From an uncultured Flavobacteriaceae bacterium (GTDB taxonomy: Bacteria; Bacteroidota; Bacteroidia; Flavobacteriales; Flavobacteriaceae), in contig CANLWG010000013.1 of the NCBI GenBank assembly GCA_947494715.1, positions 62,001 through 126,000 of the forward strand: DNA of 64,000 nucleotides. The letters run 5' to 3'. Within the stretch, counting starts at the first letter, position 1. Each line of letters begins with the position of its first letter. A model generated the notes under the pieces. It was given only the letters and a program-made list of their open reading frames with translations, made no database searches and was not told the DNA's origin. Below, piece by piece: positions 18,189 through 27,400 of the stretch. The position numbers were made by a program, and so were the translations under genes.

Positions 18189-19172
18189 TCAAATATTCCC
18201 GTAATTGTCCAGAATCATTTGGTCGGTTTCTTTTTTGGACTTAAAAACATTGAAATCCCTGCCTTTGGTACGCTGAGCTCCCAATGCATTGGCATATTTG
18301 GTAGCTTTAGCATAATCTGTAGGGTTTTCCAGAAGACCAAACCCAAGTCCGCCAGCAAAGGAATCACCACAACCCGTGGTATCTACCACATGTTCTACAC
18401 GTATAGATTTAACAATTTCCTGTTGTACCTCTCCATCCTTTTTAAAAAAAACAGCGCCACCCTTGGAATCTAACGTTACAATCAACGATTTTATGCCGTT
18501 GTTCAGCGCATGTTGGGCAAAGACTGGAAGATGATCTGTGTTTTCGTCATTAATGTGGACGAGACTTTCCGGGGGGTATTCCTTTTCGAACCAACAACAT
18601 TTTGATTCTTCCAGATTCATTTTAAGCACATCTATATAGGGCAGCCACTGATCGCGATCTATCCAAAATTTAATCAATCTGTCCCCGGTAATGGTGACCG
18701 TATTGGTAGGACCATGAGCATCGAATATTAGGGTCCCCTTACTATTTTCCTTGATATATTTTAAAGTTTCCAAAGGGACTTCATAATCAGTAATGGGTAC
18801 ACAGACAAAAACATCGCAATGCAAAAGATGCTCAACGTCTTTTGGAATTATCGGGTTCATAAACCCGGTCTGTCTTTCCAGGCGGTTATTTTGGTCTACG
18901 AATTTCAAGCTTATAACATCACCCTGATCTTGATCAGAAGTGATATGGTCCACATTAATATTTGGGTATTCCGCCAATATTTCCTTTATCGCTTTTTCAT
19001 CTTTTTTACGCACATGGGAAACGGGAAATACCGTGCCGTTATCACCTAATAATTTCGAAAGACCAATGGCCGTATGCGTAGCGCAACCATATTTTTCAAT
19101 AACCTCTCCGTGATGTGTGGTGATGTGGTCCCTTGGAATTGGACCTAAAACAGCAACATTATACTTGGACAT
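18189..19172 (-). CDS. PfkB family carbohydrate kinase
   Basis: This cytoplasmic kinase would phosphorylate a sugar or sugar acid with ATP. The PfkB fold opens with YNVAVLGPIPRDHI and has the C-terminal signature DTTGCGDSFAGGLGFG (about residues 262-277). The Asp of GCGDSF is the catalytic base and the preceding Gly residues form the anion hole. Length (327 aa) is normal and there is no signal peptide. It is the last gene of the minus-strand array, 87 bases after the FMN dehydrogenase. A TAGGTTTG box on the minus strand at 19196-19203 suggests an additional internal promoter. Its specificity (2-keto-3-deoxygluconate, fructose, ribose or other) cannot be read from the sequence. Context suggests it traps the product of the extracytoplasmic pathway. 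Confidence 0.9.
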   Translation of the reverse strand: MSKYNVAVLGPIPRDHITTHHGEVIEKYGCATHTAIGLSKLLGDNGTVFPVSHVRKKDEKAIKEILAEYPNINVDHITSDQDQGDVISLKFVDQNNRLERQTGFMNPIIPKDVEHLLHCDVFVCVPITDYEVPLETLKYIKENSKGTLIFDAHGPTNTVTITGDRLIKFWIDRDQWLPYIDVLKMNLEESKCCWFEKEYPPESLVHINDENTDHLPVFAQHALNNGIKSLIVTLDSKGGAVFFKKDGEVQQEIVKSIRVEHVVDTTGCGDSFAGGLGFGLLENPTDYAKATKYANALGAQRTKGRDFNVFKSKKETDQMILDNYGNI

Positions 19173-19195
19173 ATTCGTATTTTAAATAAAACCGA

Positions 19196-19203
19196 CAAAC
19201 CTA
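19196..19203 (-). promoter_or_regulatory. TAnnTTTG promoter box before the PfkB kinase gene
   Basis: The minus strand reads TAGGTTTG, a full match to the Bacteroidota -7 element, 24 bases upstream of the kinase ATG. No good TTTG -33 element is visible. Confidence 0.4.
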
Positions 19204-19259
19204 AATATAATGAAAATCTTGATGAATTGTGTATCTACTGCGCGGTATCTAAGAATAGG

Positions 19260-20429
19260 TCAGGATTTCGAAATCAAATGCTTTGGAAAATCTTTTACAT
19301 CTTCGCAGCAAATTTGCTCCATAACCTGTTGTAACTGAGTTTTTAGAAGTGAAATAGTATGGTTCCCTCCTTGTTTCCCCAAGGCGGCTACACCGTACAT
19401 AAAGGAACGGCCCATAAAAGTAAATTCCGCTCCACTGGCCATGGTACGCGCAATATCCGGACCTGAGCGCAAGCCGCTGTCCATCATGACTTTGATTTTA
19501 TCTCCATAACCATTGGCAATGCGGGTCAATGGTTTTATAGTAGATTCTCCGGCATCCAGTTGTCTTCCACCGTGGTTGGAAACAATAATTCCATCCAATC
19601 CCAGTCCGACCGCTTTTTCTGCATCGGCTTCATTGGCAACACCTTTCAGTACCAATTTACCCTTCCACATATCTCGAATAGGTTTGATGCGTTCTTCATT
19701 TAACCTACCAGAAAAGGTTTGGTCCATAAATTTCCCCAATTGCCTCAGATTCAGATTTTTTGGCATATAGGGCCTTAAGGTCTCAAAATTGGGTTGTCCG
19801 TGAAGTAGGGTATTATAGGCCCATTGCGGCTTACCCAATATTTGAAGAATGTTATTGATGGACATTTTGGGTGGCATAGCCAGACCATTTCTTATATCCC
19901 TTGGTCGAAAGCCAAATGTGGGAACATCACATAAAATTACCAAAACGGGACATCCGGCAGCTTCAGCTCTTTTTAAGATGTCGTCGCGAACTGAGGTTTC
20001 CGAGGGATGGTATAATTGAAACCAAGCCCGCCCTTCGGTAAGCTCAGAAATACGTTCTATGCTGCTGGTGGTAACCGTGCTCAGTATAAAAGGTATATTA
20101 TGTTCAAAGGCCGCCTTGGCCAATATTTCAGGAGAATTTGGCCACATAAGTCCTTGAAGTCCAACAGGTGCAATACCAAAAGGAGCATCATAAATGTGAC
20201 CAAAAAGCTCGGTCTTCATTTTGGATTCCGTATGAGCAGTTAGGTAATAGGGAAGGAGCTCTACATCCCGAATTTCCGACGTATTTTTATAAAGATTGAT
20301 GTCCTCATTGCAACCACCATCCAGATACTCAAAGGCGAAGCGAGGAATTCTTTTTTTGGCCTTTGCCCTTAAATCCTCTACCGAAGGATATTGTGAGTCG
20401 TATTGTATTTCCTTTTTGTTTTTTGCCAT
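19260..20429 (-). CDS. FMN-dependent alpha-hydroxy-acid dehydrogenase (L-lactate dehydrogenase/glycolate oxidase family)
   Basis: Members oxidise 2-hydroxy acids to 2-keto acids using FMN and pass electrons to O2, quinone or cytochrome. The family pattern is complete: FAFEYLDGGCNEDINLY near residue 32, VSNHGGRQLD at about 281-290 with the catalytic His and the substrate-binding Arg, and MMDSGLRSGPDIARTMASGA followed by FMGRSFMYG for FMN phosphate binding. Length (389 aa) is standard. No signal peptide is present, so it acts in the cytoplasm or on the inner face of the membrane. It starts 12 bases after the cytochrome c gene, so the two are almost certainly co-transcribed. That makes an electron-transfer link plausible. 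The substrate (lactate, glycolate or a sugar acid) is open. Confidence 0.92.
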   Translation of the reverse strand: MAKNKKEIQYDSQYPSVEDLRAKAKKRIPRFAFEYLDGGCNEDINLYKNTSEIRDVELLPYYLTAHTESKMKTELFGHIYDAPFGIAPVGLQGLMWPNSPEILAKAAFEHNIPFILSTVTTSSIERISELTEGRAWFQLYHPSETSVRDDILKRAEAAGCPVLVILCDVPTFGFRPRDIRNGLAMPPKMSINNILQILGKPQWAYNTLLHGQPNFETLRPYMPKNLNLRQLGKFMDQTFSGRLNEERIKPIRDMWKGKLVLKGVANEADAEKAVGLGLDGIIVSNHGGRQLDAGESTIKPLTRIANGYGDKIKVMMDSGLRSGPDIARTMASGAEFTFMGRSFMYGVAALGKQGGNHTISLLKTQLQQVMEQICCEDVKDFPKHLISKS

Positions 20430-20441
20430 GAATGGAAAAAT

Positions 20442-21812
20442 CTAGCTTTCACCAATTATCACCTCCAAGGTTTCCTTGCCCTCCTCCAAAGATTTGGCAT
20501 TGGCATTAGTGACCTTGGTCCCCCATAAATATACCCTTTTGAGACCTTCCAGCTTTTGAAGGTCGGTCAAACAGGAATCGGTTACGTTAGTTCCGTAGAG
20601 ATTAAGAGCTTCCAAATGCTTTAAGCCCGAAAGATGTGTTACGCCTTCATCTGAAATAGCTGTCTTTTCCAATTGGAGTCGGGTGAGATTTGGAAATTTG
20701 GATACTACGGAAAGCCACTCATTTTTCACATTAGTCCGTGCCAAGGAAAGCCAAGTAACATAATCCTTTACTTTTTCAAGCTCTCTCAATTGTTCCTGAG
20801 TCAAATCCGTACCGGAGAATTTTATATCCAACAATGGGTTCTCGGCACCTAAGGATTTCACTGTGAACCCACTTTTTTGAAGAGCCGATATTTGTGTACT
20901 GTCCAATGGTGGTAATTGTACGGTTTCATACCATGGCCTGGGTTCGGTGTTCAAACCAAAGCGTCTAAGCAGCACTGGTTTCATATTTTCTGCTACCTCC
21001 AGAGCGGATACCGGATCCTCAAAGGAAGCTCCTTGTTCAATCCACCACTCCACCGTTTTTATCTCATCATAGGTAAGTACATTTTTAGTGGGCGGCATGA
21101 ACTTCACATTCTTTTGGGGAAGGGTAATTCTTCTGAAGAGCTCACTTTCGCCCGGATTGCCTTGAGCGATTACCGGTCCGTCTTCACCTCCAACCTGCAA
21201 TGAATCGGCCGAGACCATATTAAGACCACCTCGCCGTACTTCATTGCTATGACAGGCTACACATTTTGATTCGAAAATAGGTGCTATCAAATCATGGTAT
21301 ACCAATACCGAATCGGGATTGCCCAATTCCGGTAAGGAATCCTTTGCTTTGGAAACACCTAGTATTCCTTGAATGGATTCCGGGGCATATTCTACCAAAT
21401 ATTCCTCGCCATGGGTCAGGTTTCCCCCTTTGTGCCCTTCGATGAAAAGTAAGGCCAGTAGCAAAATGTTGAAGCCGTTATGGATTAGCTTGGTATGTTT
21501 TTCGGGTTTGCTTTTTATCCACCAGCCAACAAAAGAGATGACTACCAAACCAATACCTAACCATCGATGTGCAAACAGTTGATCTTCTTCATATAAACCG
21601 GTATCTGCAAGGAGCCATCCACTTAAAGCGGCCCCCGCCGCACTGACTCCTCCTAAAAACCATGCGATGGGTACAAGGCGACTTTGTTTTTCCGTTTTTT
21701 TGAACTTCTCATACCATTCCAATAAAATGGCCAAGAACAAAAACCCGATAGGCAAATGCACGAATAGGGGATGAAAACGACCTAAAAAGGTAGAAAATTC
21801 CAACGCGATCAT
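20442..21812 (-). CDS. Membrane cytochrome c with DUF2231-like helices and leucine-rich repeats
   Basis: The first ~130 residues form four hydrophobic helices of the DUF2231-like type, starting with FHPLFVHLPIGFLFLAILLE. A planctomycete-type cytochrome c segment follows, with the heme motif CVACH at residues 184-188, RRGGLNM after it, and a FMPP methionine around residue 237 as a possible axial ligand. The C-terminal ~120 residues carry leucine-rich repeats (LPNLTRLQLEKTAISDEG, LEALNLYGTNVTD). The heme and LRR parts would face the periplasm. It lies 30 bases after the NHL gene and 12 bases before the FMN dehydrogenase. It probably passes electrons between periplasmic enzymes of the array and the membrane chain. 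The LRR may bind a partner protein. The role is inferred. Confidence 0.88.
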   Translation of the reverse strand: MIALEFSTFLGRFHPLFVHLPIGFLFLAILLEWYEKFKKTEKQSRLVPIAWFLGGVSAAGAALSGWLLADTGLYEEDQLFAHRWLGIGLVVISFVGWWIKSKPEKHTKLIHNGFNILLLALLFIEGHKGGNLTHGEEYLVEYAPESIQGILGVSKAKDSLPELGNPDSVLVYHDLIAPIFESKCVACHSNEVRRGGLNMVSADSLQVGGEDGPVIAQGNPGESELFRRITLPQKNVKFMPPTKNVLTYDEIKTVEWWIEQGASFEDPVSALEVAENMKPVLLRRFGLNTEPRPWYETVQLPPLDSTQISALQKSGFTVKSLGAENPLLDIKFSGTDLTQEQLRELEKVKDYVTWLSLARTNVKNEWLSVVSKFPNLTRLQLEKTAISDEGVTHLSGLKHLEALNLYGTNVTDSCLTDLQKLEGLKRVYLWGTKVTNANAKSLEEGKETLEVIIGES

Positions 21813-21842
21813 ACAGAAATAGTTATAGTTTGTAAAACGATG

Positions 21843-22910
21843 TTATATGCTATGTAATTTGATGGGATAGGTCTTTCCCGAAGCCCACTGGGGCACATAA
21901 AGATTACCATCATTATCCACTAAAACGTCATGGGGGTTTCTGAAAGTTTTGTTATCATATTCCGGTTCCATTAAAGTGTCACCGTTATATTTGGGCATGC
22001 TTCCTCCCGGAAATGATACCACTCTATTGTCCCTATCCAATACCGCAATCATACCATCATAACTATCCCAAGTTTTAGTCACGATTACCGCAAAATATAT
22101 ATTTTCACCGTGGATAACCGGTCGGCAAATGGAGCATCCAGGCAATGGGATAGTCTCCAAATGTTTGCCTTCCAACGAAAATCGTTTGAATTCCTGACTG
22201 GCACGTGAAGTAATCAATAGAGTTGGTTTATCGGGCTGTCTGGAATCTACGGTAATGCCATGGCAGCAATTGAATTTTAAGTCACCTTCTCCTTTTCCAC
22301 CGAAATGCCTAATATACTCCCCATCGGCATTATATTGAATGATATAGTTTTCACCATAGCCGTCGGCAACATAAAAATCCCCATTTGGGAGAACAGTAGT
22401 TTCGGTGGGTTTAAATTGGTCGTCTTGGGTATAACCGGAAACTTCTTTGGGCCGCTTCAAGGTCATCAGGATTTTACCGTTCAAATCCGTTTTATGGACT
22501 TTATGAGTTTCTGGATCTGTGATGAGAAGGAACTGATCACTACCTTCACCAGCTATGGACAATCCGTGGGCACCTGGGAAATCGGTTCCCCAGGAGTCCA
22601 ACACTTTGCCGGAAGTATCGTAAATCAAGACGTTATTATTATTGGCCCCTGTTGTGGTCATAAAAATGCGCCCTTTGCTGTCCATGGCCATTTCGTGGCA
22701 ATCATTTACCGGTATTTTAGAGGGGTCCTGAACGCCCCATTCCTTATCTACGCGATACTTGAAATTTCCATGCCCTACCGTTTCTCCCATATTTTTGGTT
22801 GAATGCGTTATTCCAAAAGTAAAACTAGGGGCCACTAGGCCTGCACCGGTGGCCAATGCCGTTTTTTTTATAAAATCCCTTCGTTTGGTATTGATTGTTT
22901 TCATTTTCAT
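21843..22910 (-). CDS. Tat-exported NHL-repeat/six-bladed propeller protein
   Basis: The N-terminus has a twin-arginine signal (RRDFIKK at about residues 10-16, then a weak hydrophobic stretch), so it is exported folded. The remainder (about 45-355) is a propeller of NHL-like blades: NDCHEMAMDSKGRIFMTTTG, PGAHGLSIAGEG, LPNGDFYVADGYGENY, CCHGITVDSRQ and FRNPHDVLVDNDGNLYVPQW. His residues in GAHG, CCHG and NPHD recur in the family (for example in peptidyl-amidoglycolate lyase), where they bind metal. It starts 21 bases after the DUF1501 stop, within the same operon. It may be a lyase, a lactonase-like enzyme or a scaffold for the cytochrome proteins. Confidence 0.85.
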   Translation of the reverse strand: MKMKTINTKRRDFIKKTALATGAGLVAPSFTFGITHSTKNMGETVGHGNFKYRVDKEWGVQDPSKIPVNDCHEMAMDSKGRIFMTTTGANNNNVLIYDTSGKVLDSWGTDFPGAHGLSIAGEGSDQFLLITDPETHKVHKTDLNGKILMTLKRPKEVSGYTQDDQFKPTETTVLPNGDFYVADGYGENYIIQYNADGEYIRHFGGKGEGDLKFNCCHGITVDSRQPDKPTLLITSRASQEFKRFSLEGKHLETIPLPGCSICRPVIHGENIYFAVIVTKTWDSYDGMIAVLDRDNRVVSFPGGSMPKYNGDTLMEPEYDNKTFRNPHDVLVDNDGNLYVPQWASGKTYPIKLHSI

Positions 22911-22931
22911 CCGTTTACGTATGCTGTGTTT

Positions 22932-24395
22932 TTATGCCAGTATTTCATTGACAACCTCTCCATGGACGTCCGTCAATCGATATCTCCTTCCCTGAAACTT
23001 AAAAGTCAGTTTTTCATGGTTCACCCCTAGTAAATGCATCAAGGTAGCCTGAAAATCGTGGACGTGTACAGGTCGTTGTACCACATTGTACCCAAACTCA
23101 TCCGTTGCCCCTAAGGTAATTCCTTTTTTTATTCCGGCACCTGCCATAAAAATAGTAAAGCATTTTGGATGATGGTCCCGACCGAAGTTGGTTGCCGTCA
23201 ACTGTCCTTGAGAATAATTGGTACGGCCAAATTCTCCACCCCAAATAACTAAGGTGTCTTCCAACATACCGCGTTGCTTTAAATCGGTAATCAAGGCCGC
23301 CGTAGCCTGATCGGTATCTTTGCACTGTACCTTAATGGCGCTGGGTAGATTGCCATGCTGATCCCATCCTTGATGATACAACTGGATGAACTTCACATCA
23401 CGTTCCGCCAATCGTCTTGCTAAAATACAATTGGCAGCAAAAGTACCGGGTTTACGGCTATCCTCACCATACATATCATAAATATAATCCGGTTCATCCT
23501 TGGTATCCATGATCTCAGGGACGGATGTTTGCATACGGAAGGCCATTTCATATTGGGCCATACGCGCCAGAATCTCGGGATCACCAACATCCTCGTGATT
23601 AATTTTTTCCAATTTTTGGAGATGGTCCAGTTGTTCGCGCCTACTTTTTCCATCAATGCCGGGAGGATTGGTCAAATAAAGTACGGGATCTTTTCCGGCC
23701 CTAAACTGTACCCCTTGATGCTGGGAAGGTAAAAAACCATTACCCCATAATCTGGAATATAAAGGTTGCCCATATTTATCCTTCGTAACGAGCACCACAA
23801 ATTCAGGGAGGTTTTTATTATCCGATCCAAGGCCATAGCTTACCCAGGAACCGATAGAGGGCCTTCCGGGCAATTGTGATCCCGTTTGTAAAAAGGTGAT
23901 GGCCGGATCATGGTTTATGGCCTCCGTGTACATCGATTTGATAAAACAGAGGTCATCCACCACTTTTGAGGTATGTGGCATTAAATTACTCATCCAGGCC
24001 CCACTTTGCCCATGTTGCTTGAAATCAAAAATAGTCCCTGCGATAGGCAAGGAGGCTTGGCCCGAAGACATTCCGGTGAGTCGTTGTCCCTGTTGCACAC
24101 TTTCGGGCAGATCCTGCCCATTCATTTTATTCAATAAAGGCTTATAATCAAATAGGTCCAACTGAGATGGAGCCCCGCTTTGAAATAGATAAATGACCCG
24201 TTTTACCTTAGGAGGAAAATGGGGTTGGCCTAGAATACCACCGCCGTTTCCGGGCATTGATTCCAATGGTTTATTCTTTGCAAACATCCCCGTGGGATCC
24301 AACATGGAGGCCACGGAAAGTGCCCCCATTCCCAAAGTGGTCTTGGTCAAGAAATCTCTTCGCGTATAGTTTTTGTTATGATTGTGGGTACACAT
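22932..24395 (-). CDS. DUF1501 family Tat-exported protein
   Basis: A Tat signal (TRRDFLTKTTLGMGALSVAS) starts the protein. The body is DUF1501, an alkaline-phosphatase-superfamily-like fold common in Planctomycetes. Visible markers are RVIYLFQSGAPSQLDLFDYK near residue 65, HDPAITFLQTG, LVIWGGEFGRTNYSQG, FGRDHHPKCFTIFMAGAGIK, and the closing VHDFQATLMHLLGVNHEKL with FKFQGRRYRLTD. These Asp and His positions resemble metal ligands of the superfamily. DUF1501 genes almost always sit beside a DUF1549/DUF1553 cytochrome gene, as here (92 bases downstream of it), and the two probably work as one periplasmic unit. The reaction is not known. Confidence 0.93.
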   Translation of the reverse strand: MCTHNHNKNYTRRDFLTKTTLGMGALSVASMLDPTGMFAKNKPLESMPGNGGGILGQPHFPPKVKRVIYLFQSGAPSQLDLFDYKPLLNKMNGQDLPESVQQGQRLTGMSSGQASLPIAGTIFDFKQHGQSGAWMSNLMPHTSKVVDDLCFIKSMYTEAINHDPAITFLQTGSQLPGRPSIGSWVSYGLGSDNKNLPEFVVLVTKDKYGQPLYSRLWGNGFLPSQHQGVQFRAGKDPVLYLTNPPGIDGKSRREQLDHLQKLEKINHEDVGDPEILARMAQYEMAFRMQTSVPEIMDTKDEPDYIYDMYGEDSRKPGTFAANCILARRLAERDVKFIQLYHQGWDQHGNLPSAIKVQCKDTDQATAALITDLKQRGMLEDTLVIWGGEFGRTNYSQGQLTATNFGRDHHPKCFTIFMAGAGIKKGITLGATDEFGYNVVQRPVHVHDFQATLMHLLGVNHEKLTFKFQGRRYRLTDVHGEVVNEILA

Positions 24396-24487
24396 GGTTT
24401 ACAAATTTTTTTAAGGATCCTGTTTTAAGCACTAATGTCAAGTTCAAAAAACGTAAGGGCTTAAAGTCGATACTTGAACTTGGTATA

Positions 24488-27400
24488 TTATCTTTTCATA
24501 TATGCCTCGTCATGGTTTAGAATGGTATTGGCCACCATGGTCAAAGCTGCTGTCTTATTTTTATCTAGTGATTCGTCCAATTCTTTTTTTCCCACGGATA
24601 AAAGTTTGAGGGCCTCTTTTGGGTTGGCTTTGTATTTTTCGGATTGGGCTTCGTATAGTTCCCTTAAAATTGATGTCTCTTCCTTTTTGGGAGAGCGACT
24701 CACAGCCAACCGAAACCCATAGGCAATTTGATCATCCAAGGAAACCCCGCCTTCTTTTTGCATCCGTGCCGCTAACACTTTTGAGGCCTCCACAAATTGG
24801 GTATCGTTCATCAGGACTAAGGCTTGCAAGGGTGTATTCGTATTTTCACGCTTCACCGTACAGACTTCCCTTGATGGGGCATCAAAAGCGGTCATTGCTG
24901 GATGCGGTGCGGTCCTTCTAATGAAGGTATACAGGCCTCTACGATAAAGACTGTCCCCTTCGGACTCCTTATAGTTCAATAAAATATGCGAAAAACTGTT
25001 CTTTTCGATCCAAAGACCCTTTGGTTGATAAGGCTTTACACTTTTGCCCCCCACTTGTTGGACCAGAAGTCCACTTGCGGCCAGGGCATTGTCCCGAATC
25101 ATTTCTGCGGGTAATCGGTAACTATTTGTTCGTGCTAAATATGTATTACTAGGGTCTTTTTCGCGCATTTCAGGTGAAACTTCCGAGGATTGTCTGTAGG
25201 TATGAGACATGACCATAGTTTTCAGTAATGCTTTTACATCCCAATTACTTTCTACGAAAGTGGTAGCTAACCAATCCAACAATTGGGGATGGGTAGGCAA
25301 GGCTCCCTGTACTCCAAAATCTTCCGGGGTACTGACCAGCCCTTTACCAAATAGCATTTGCCAATATCGGTTTACCGTTACCCTTGCCGTTAGTGGATTG
25401 TCTTCGGAAAAAATCCACTGGGCCAATCCCAATCGGTTTTTGGGATAATCTTCGGAAAATTTTGGCAAAACTTCCGGAGTAGTAGCCTCCACAGGATATA
25501 TGGGCTGTGCATAATCACCACGATTATATGCAAAAGCAGATCTTTCTTCGGGCATTTCCTCCATTACCATTACCTCCATAACGGGTATCATATTTGAAAG
25601 CCATTGACCTCTTAGTGCCTTAAGCTGCTTTTCGATTTTCCCCACTTGTGGCGTTTGATCGACCCAGTACGCTGCCGCCAATTCTTTATCCGGTGTTTCG
25701 GAAGTATCATCTTCCTTGGCCAATTGGACTATCTCGGGCGGAGCGAGTTCCCTGGAGTACACATATATGTCATCCAATCTACCTTTAAAGATTCCATTTT
25801 CACCGGTAAAAGATCGATAACTTTTGGCTACCCTGACCGGTCTATTGAATACAACATGAGTGGCTGCTTGAACAGTTTTGATGGATTTATATAACCGATC
25901 ATAGGGGGATATAGTCTCAACTTTTTTTCCATCCATGAACAATTGTAAACCTCTTGCCTTACCTGAACCGTCATAGGTGAAAGCGACATGTCGCCATTCA
26001 TTTTTCATAATGGAATCCTTTGACCTGACATGGATGTAATTATGAGGGAGAGAATGTATCAATCTGATATTAAGGTGGTTAAGACTGTCCAGATAAAAAT
26101 CCCAACCCCGCCAAAAACTATTCTTTTCACCGGAGGTGCCCATTAGGGTCTGTGTTCTCCCCGTTTCCCTTTTGGTTGTATTGAGCCAAAGTCCTACAGA
26201 AAATTCATCGGTCCACTCAAAATTGGGAATGTTGTTTAAATGTACTTCATCATATTCCCCGGTAAATTCAAACGCTTTTCCTTTTTTACCTGTCGTAATT
26301 TTGGGTGATTCTCGGGTGGTGACTTTGGAATTCCCATCAACGATGTATCCTTTTTTCTTTCCACCGTTCTTTGTCAATTTTTCAAAAGGAAAATACCCCA
26401 GAATCCCTTTTTGTTTGAAATCCTTGGGTAGCTTTTTCATGTAGGTATCCAAATCCGCCAACTCCTTTTTGGTCAGTTTTAGCTGGTCTTCTTTTTCCTG
26501 TATGGATTTTTCAAGTGAGGCCAACTTTTTTTCCGTCTCGGTATCGGGTAAGGAGAGCATAGGGCCATAATTGCCATCATCGCCGGTCATACCCAATTCC
26601 TTTACATTATTGAAAAAGGCGGTCATTTGAAAATAATCCTTTTGGGAAATGGGGTCGAATTTATGGTCATGGCAACGGGCACAGGCCACCGTTAGCCCTA
26701 AAAGTGCGGTTCCTACGGTTTCTGTACGGTCCCAAACATAGTTGAGACGAAACTCTTCTTCAATAGCCCCTCCTTCTGCGGTCATCGGATGATTCCGGTT
26801 AAAAGCGGTTGCCAATTTTTGCTCCCTGGTCGCGTTGGGGAAGAGGTCCCCGGCTAATTGCCATGTAACAAACTGGTCATAAGGCATATTCTCCTTAAAG
26901 GCATTAATAACCCAATCGCGCCAGGGCCACATCAACCGCCAACCATCGGCATGGAGCCCATGTGAATCGGCATAACGGGAAATATCCATCCAATCCAGGG
27001 CAAGACGTTCCGCATTGGCATCCATGGCGAGCAATCGATCGACTACCTTTTCATAGGCTTTGGGATCGGTATCTTTAAGGAAAGCATCAATTTCTTCAAT
27101 TGTAGGAGGTAATCCGGTAAGATCCATAGTGACCCTACGCAACAAACGTTCCTTTTCCGCTTCTGGGGAAGGTTCGAAACCCTCTAATTGTAATTTTTGT
27201 TGTACAAATATGTCAATGGCATTATGGTTGGGCCAATCCCAATCGGTATTTGGTAAATTGGGCTTTTCGGGTTTGGCAAATGCCCAGTGGGGCTTCCACT
27301 CCGCACCTTGTTCGATCCATTTGATAATCATTGCCTTTTCAATGGCAGAAAGGGATAGATGGGATTCCGGGGGTGGCATGGTAATGTCCGGGTCATTGCT

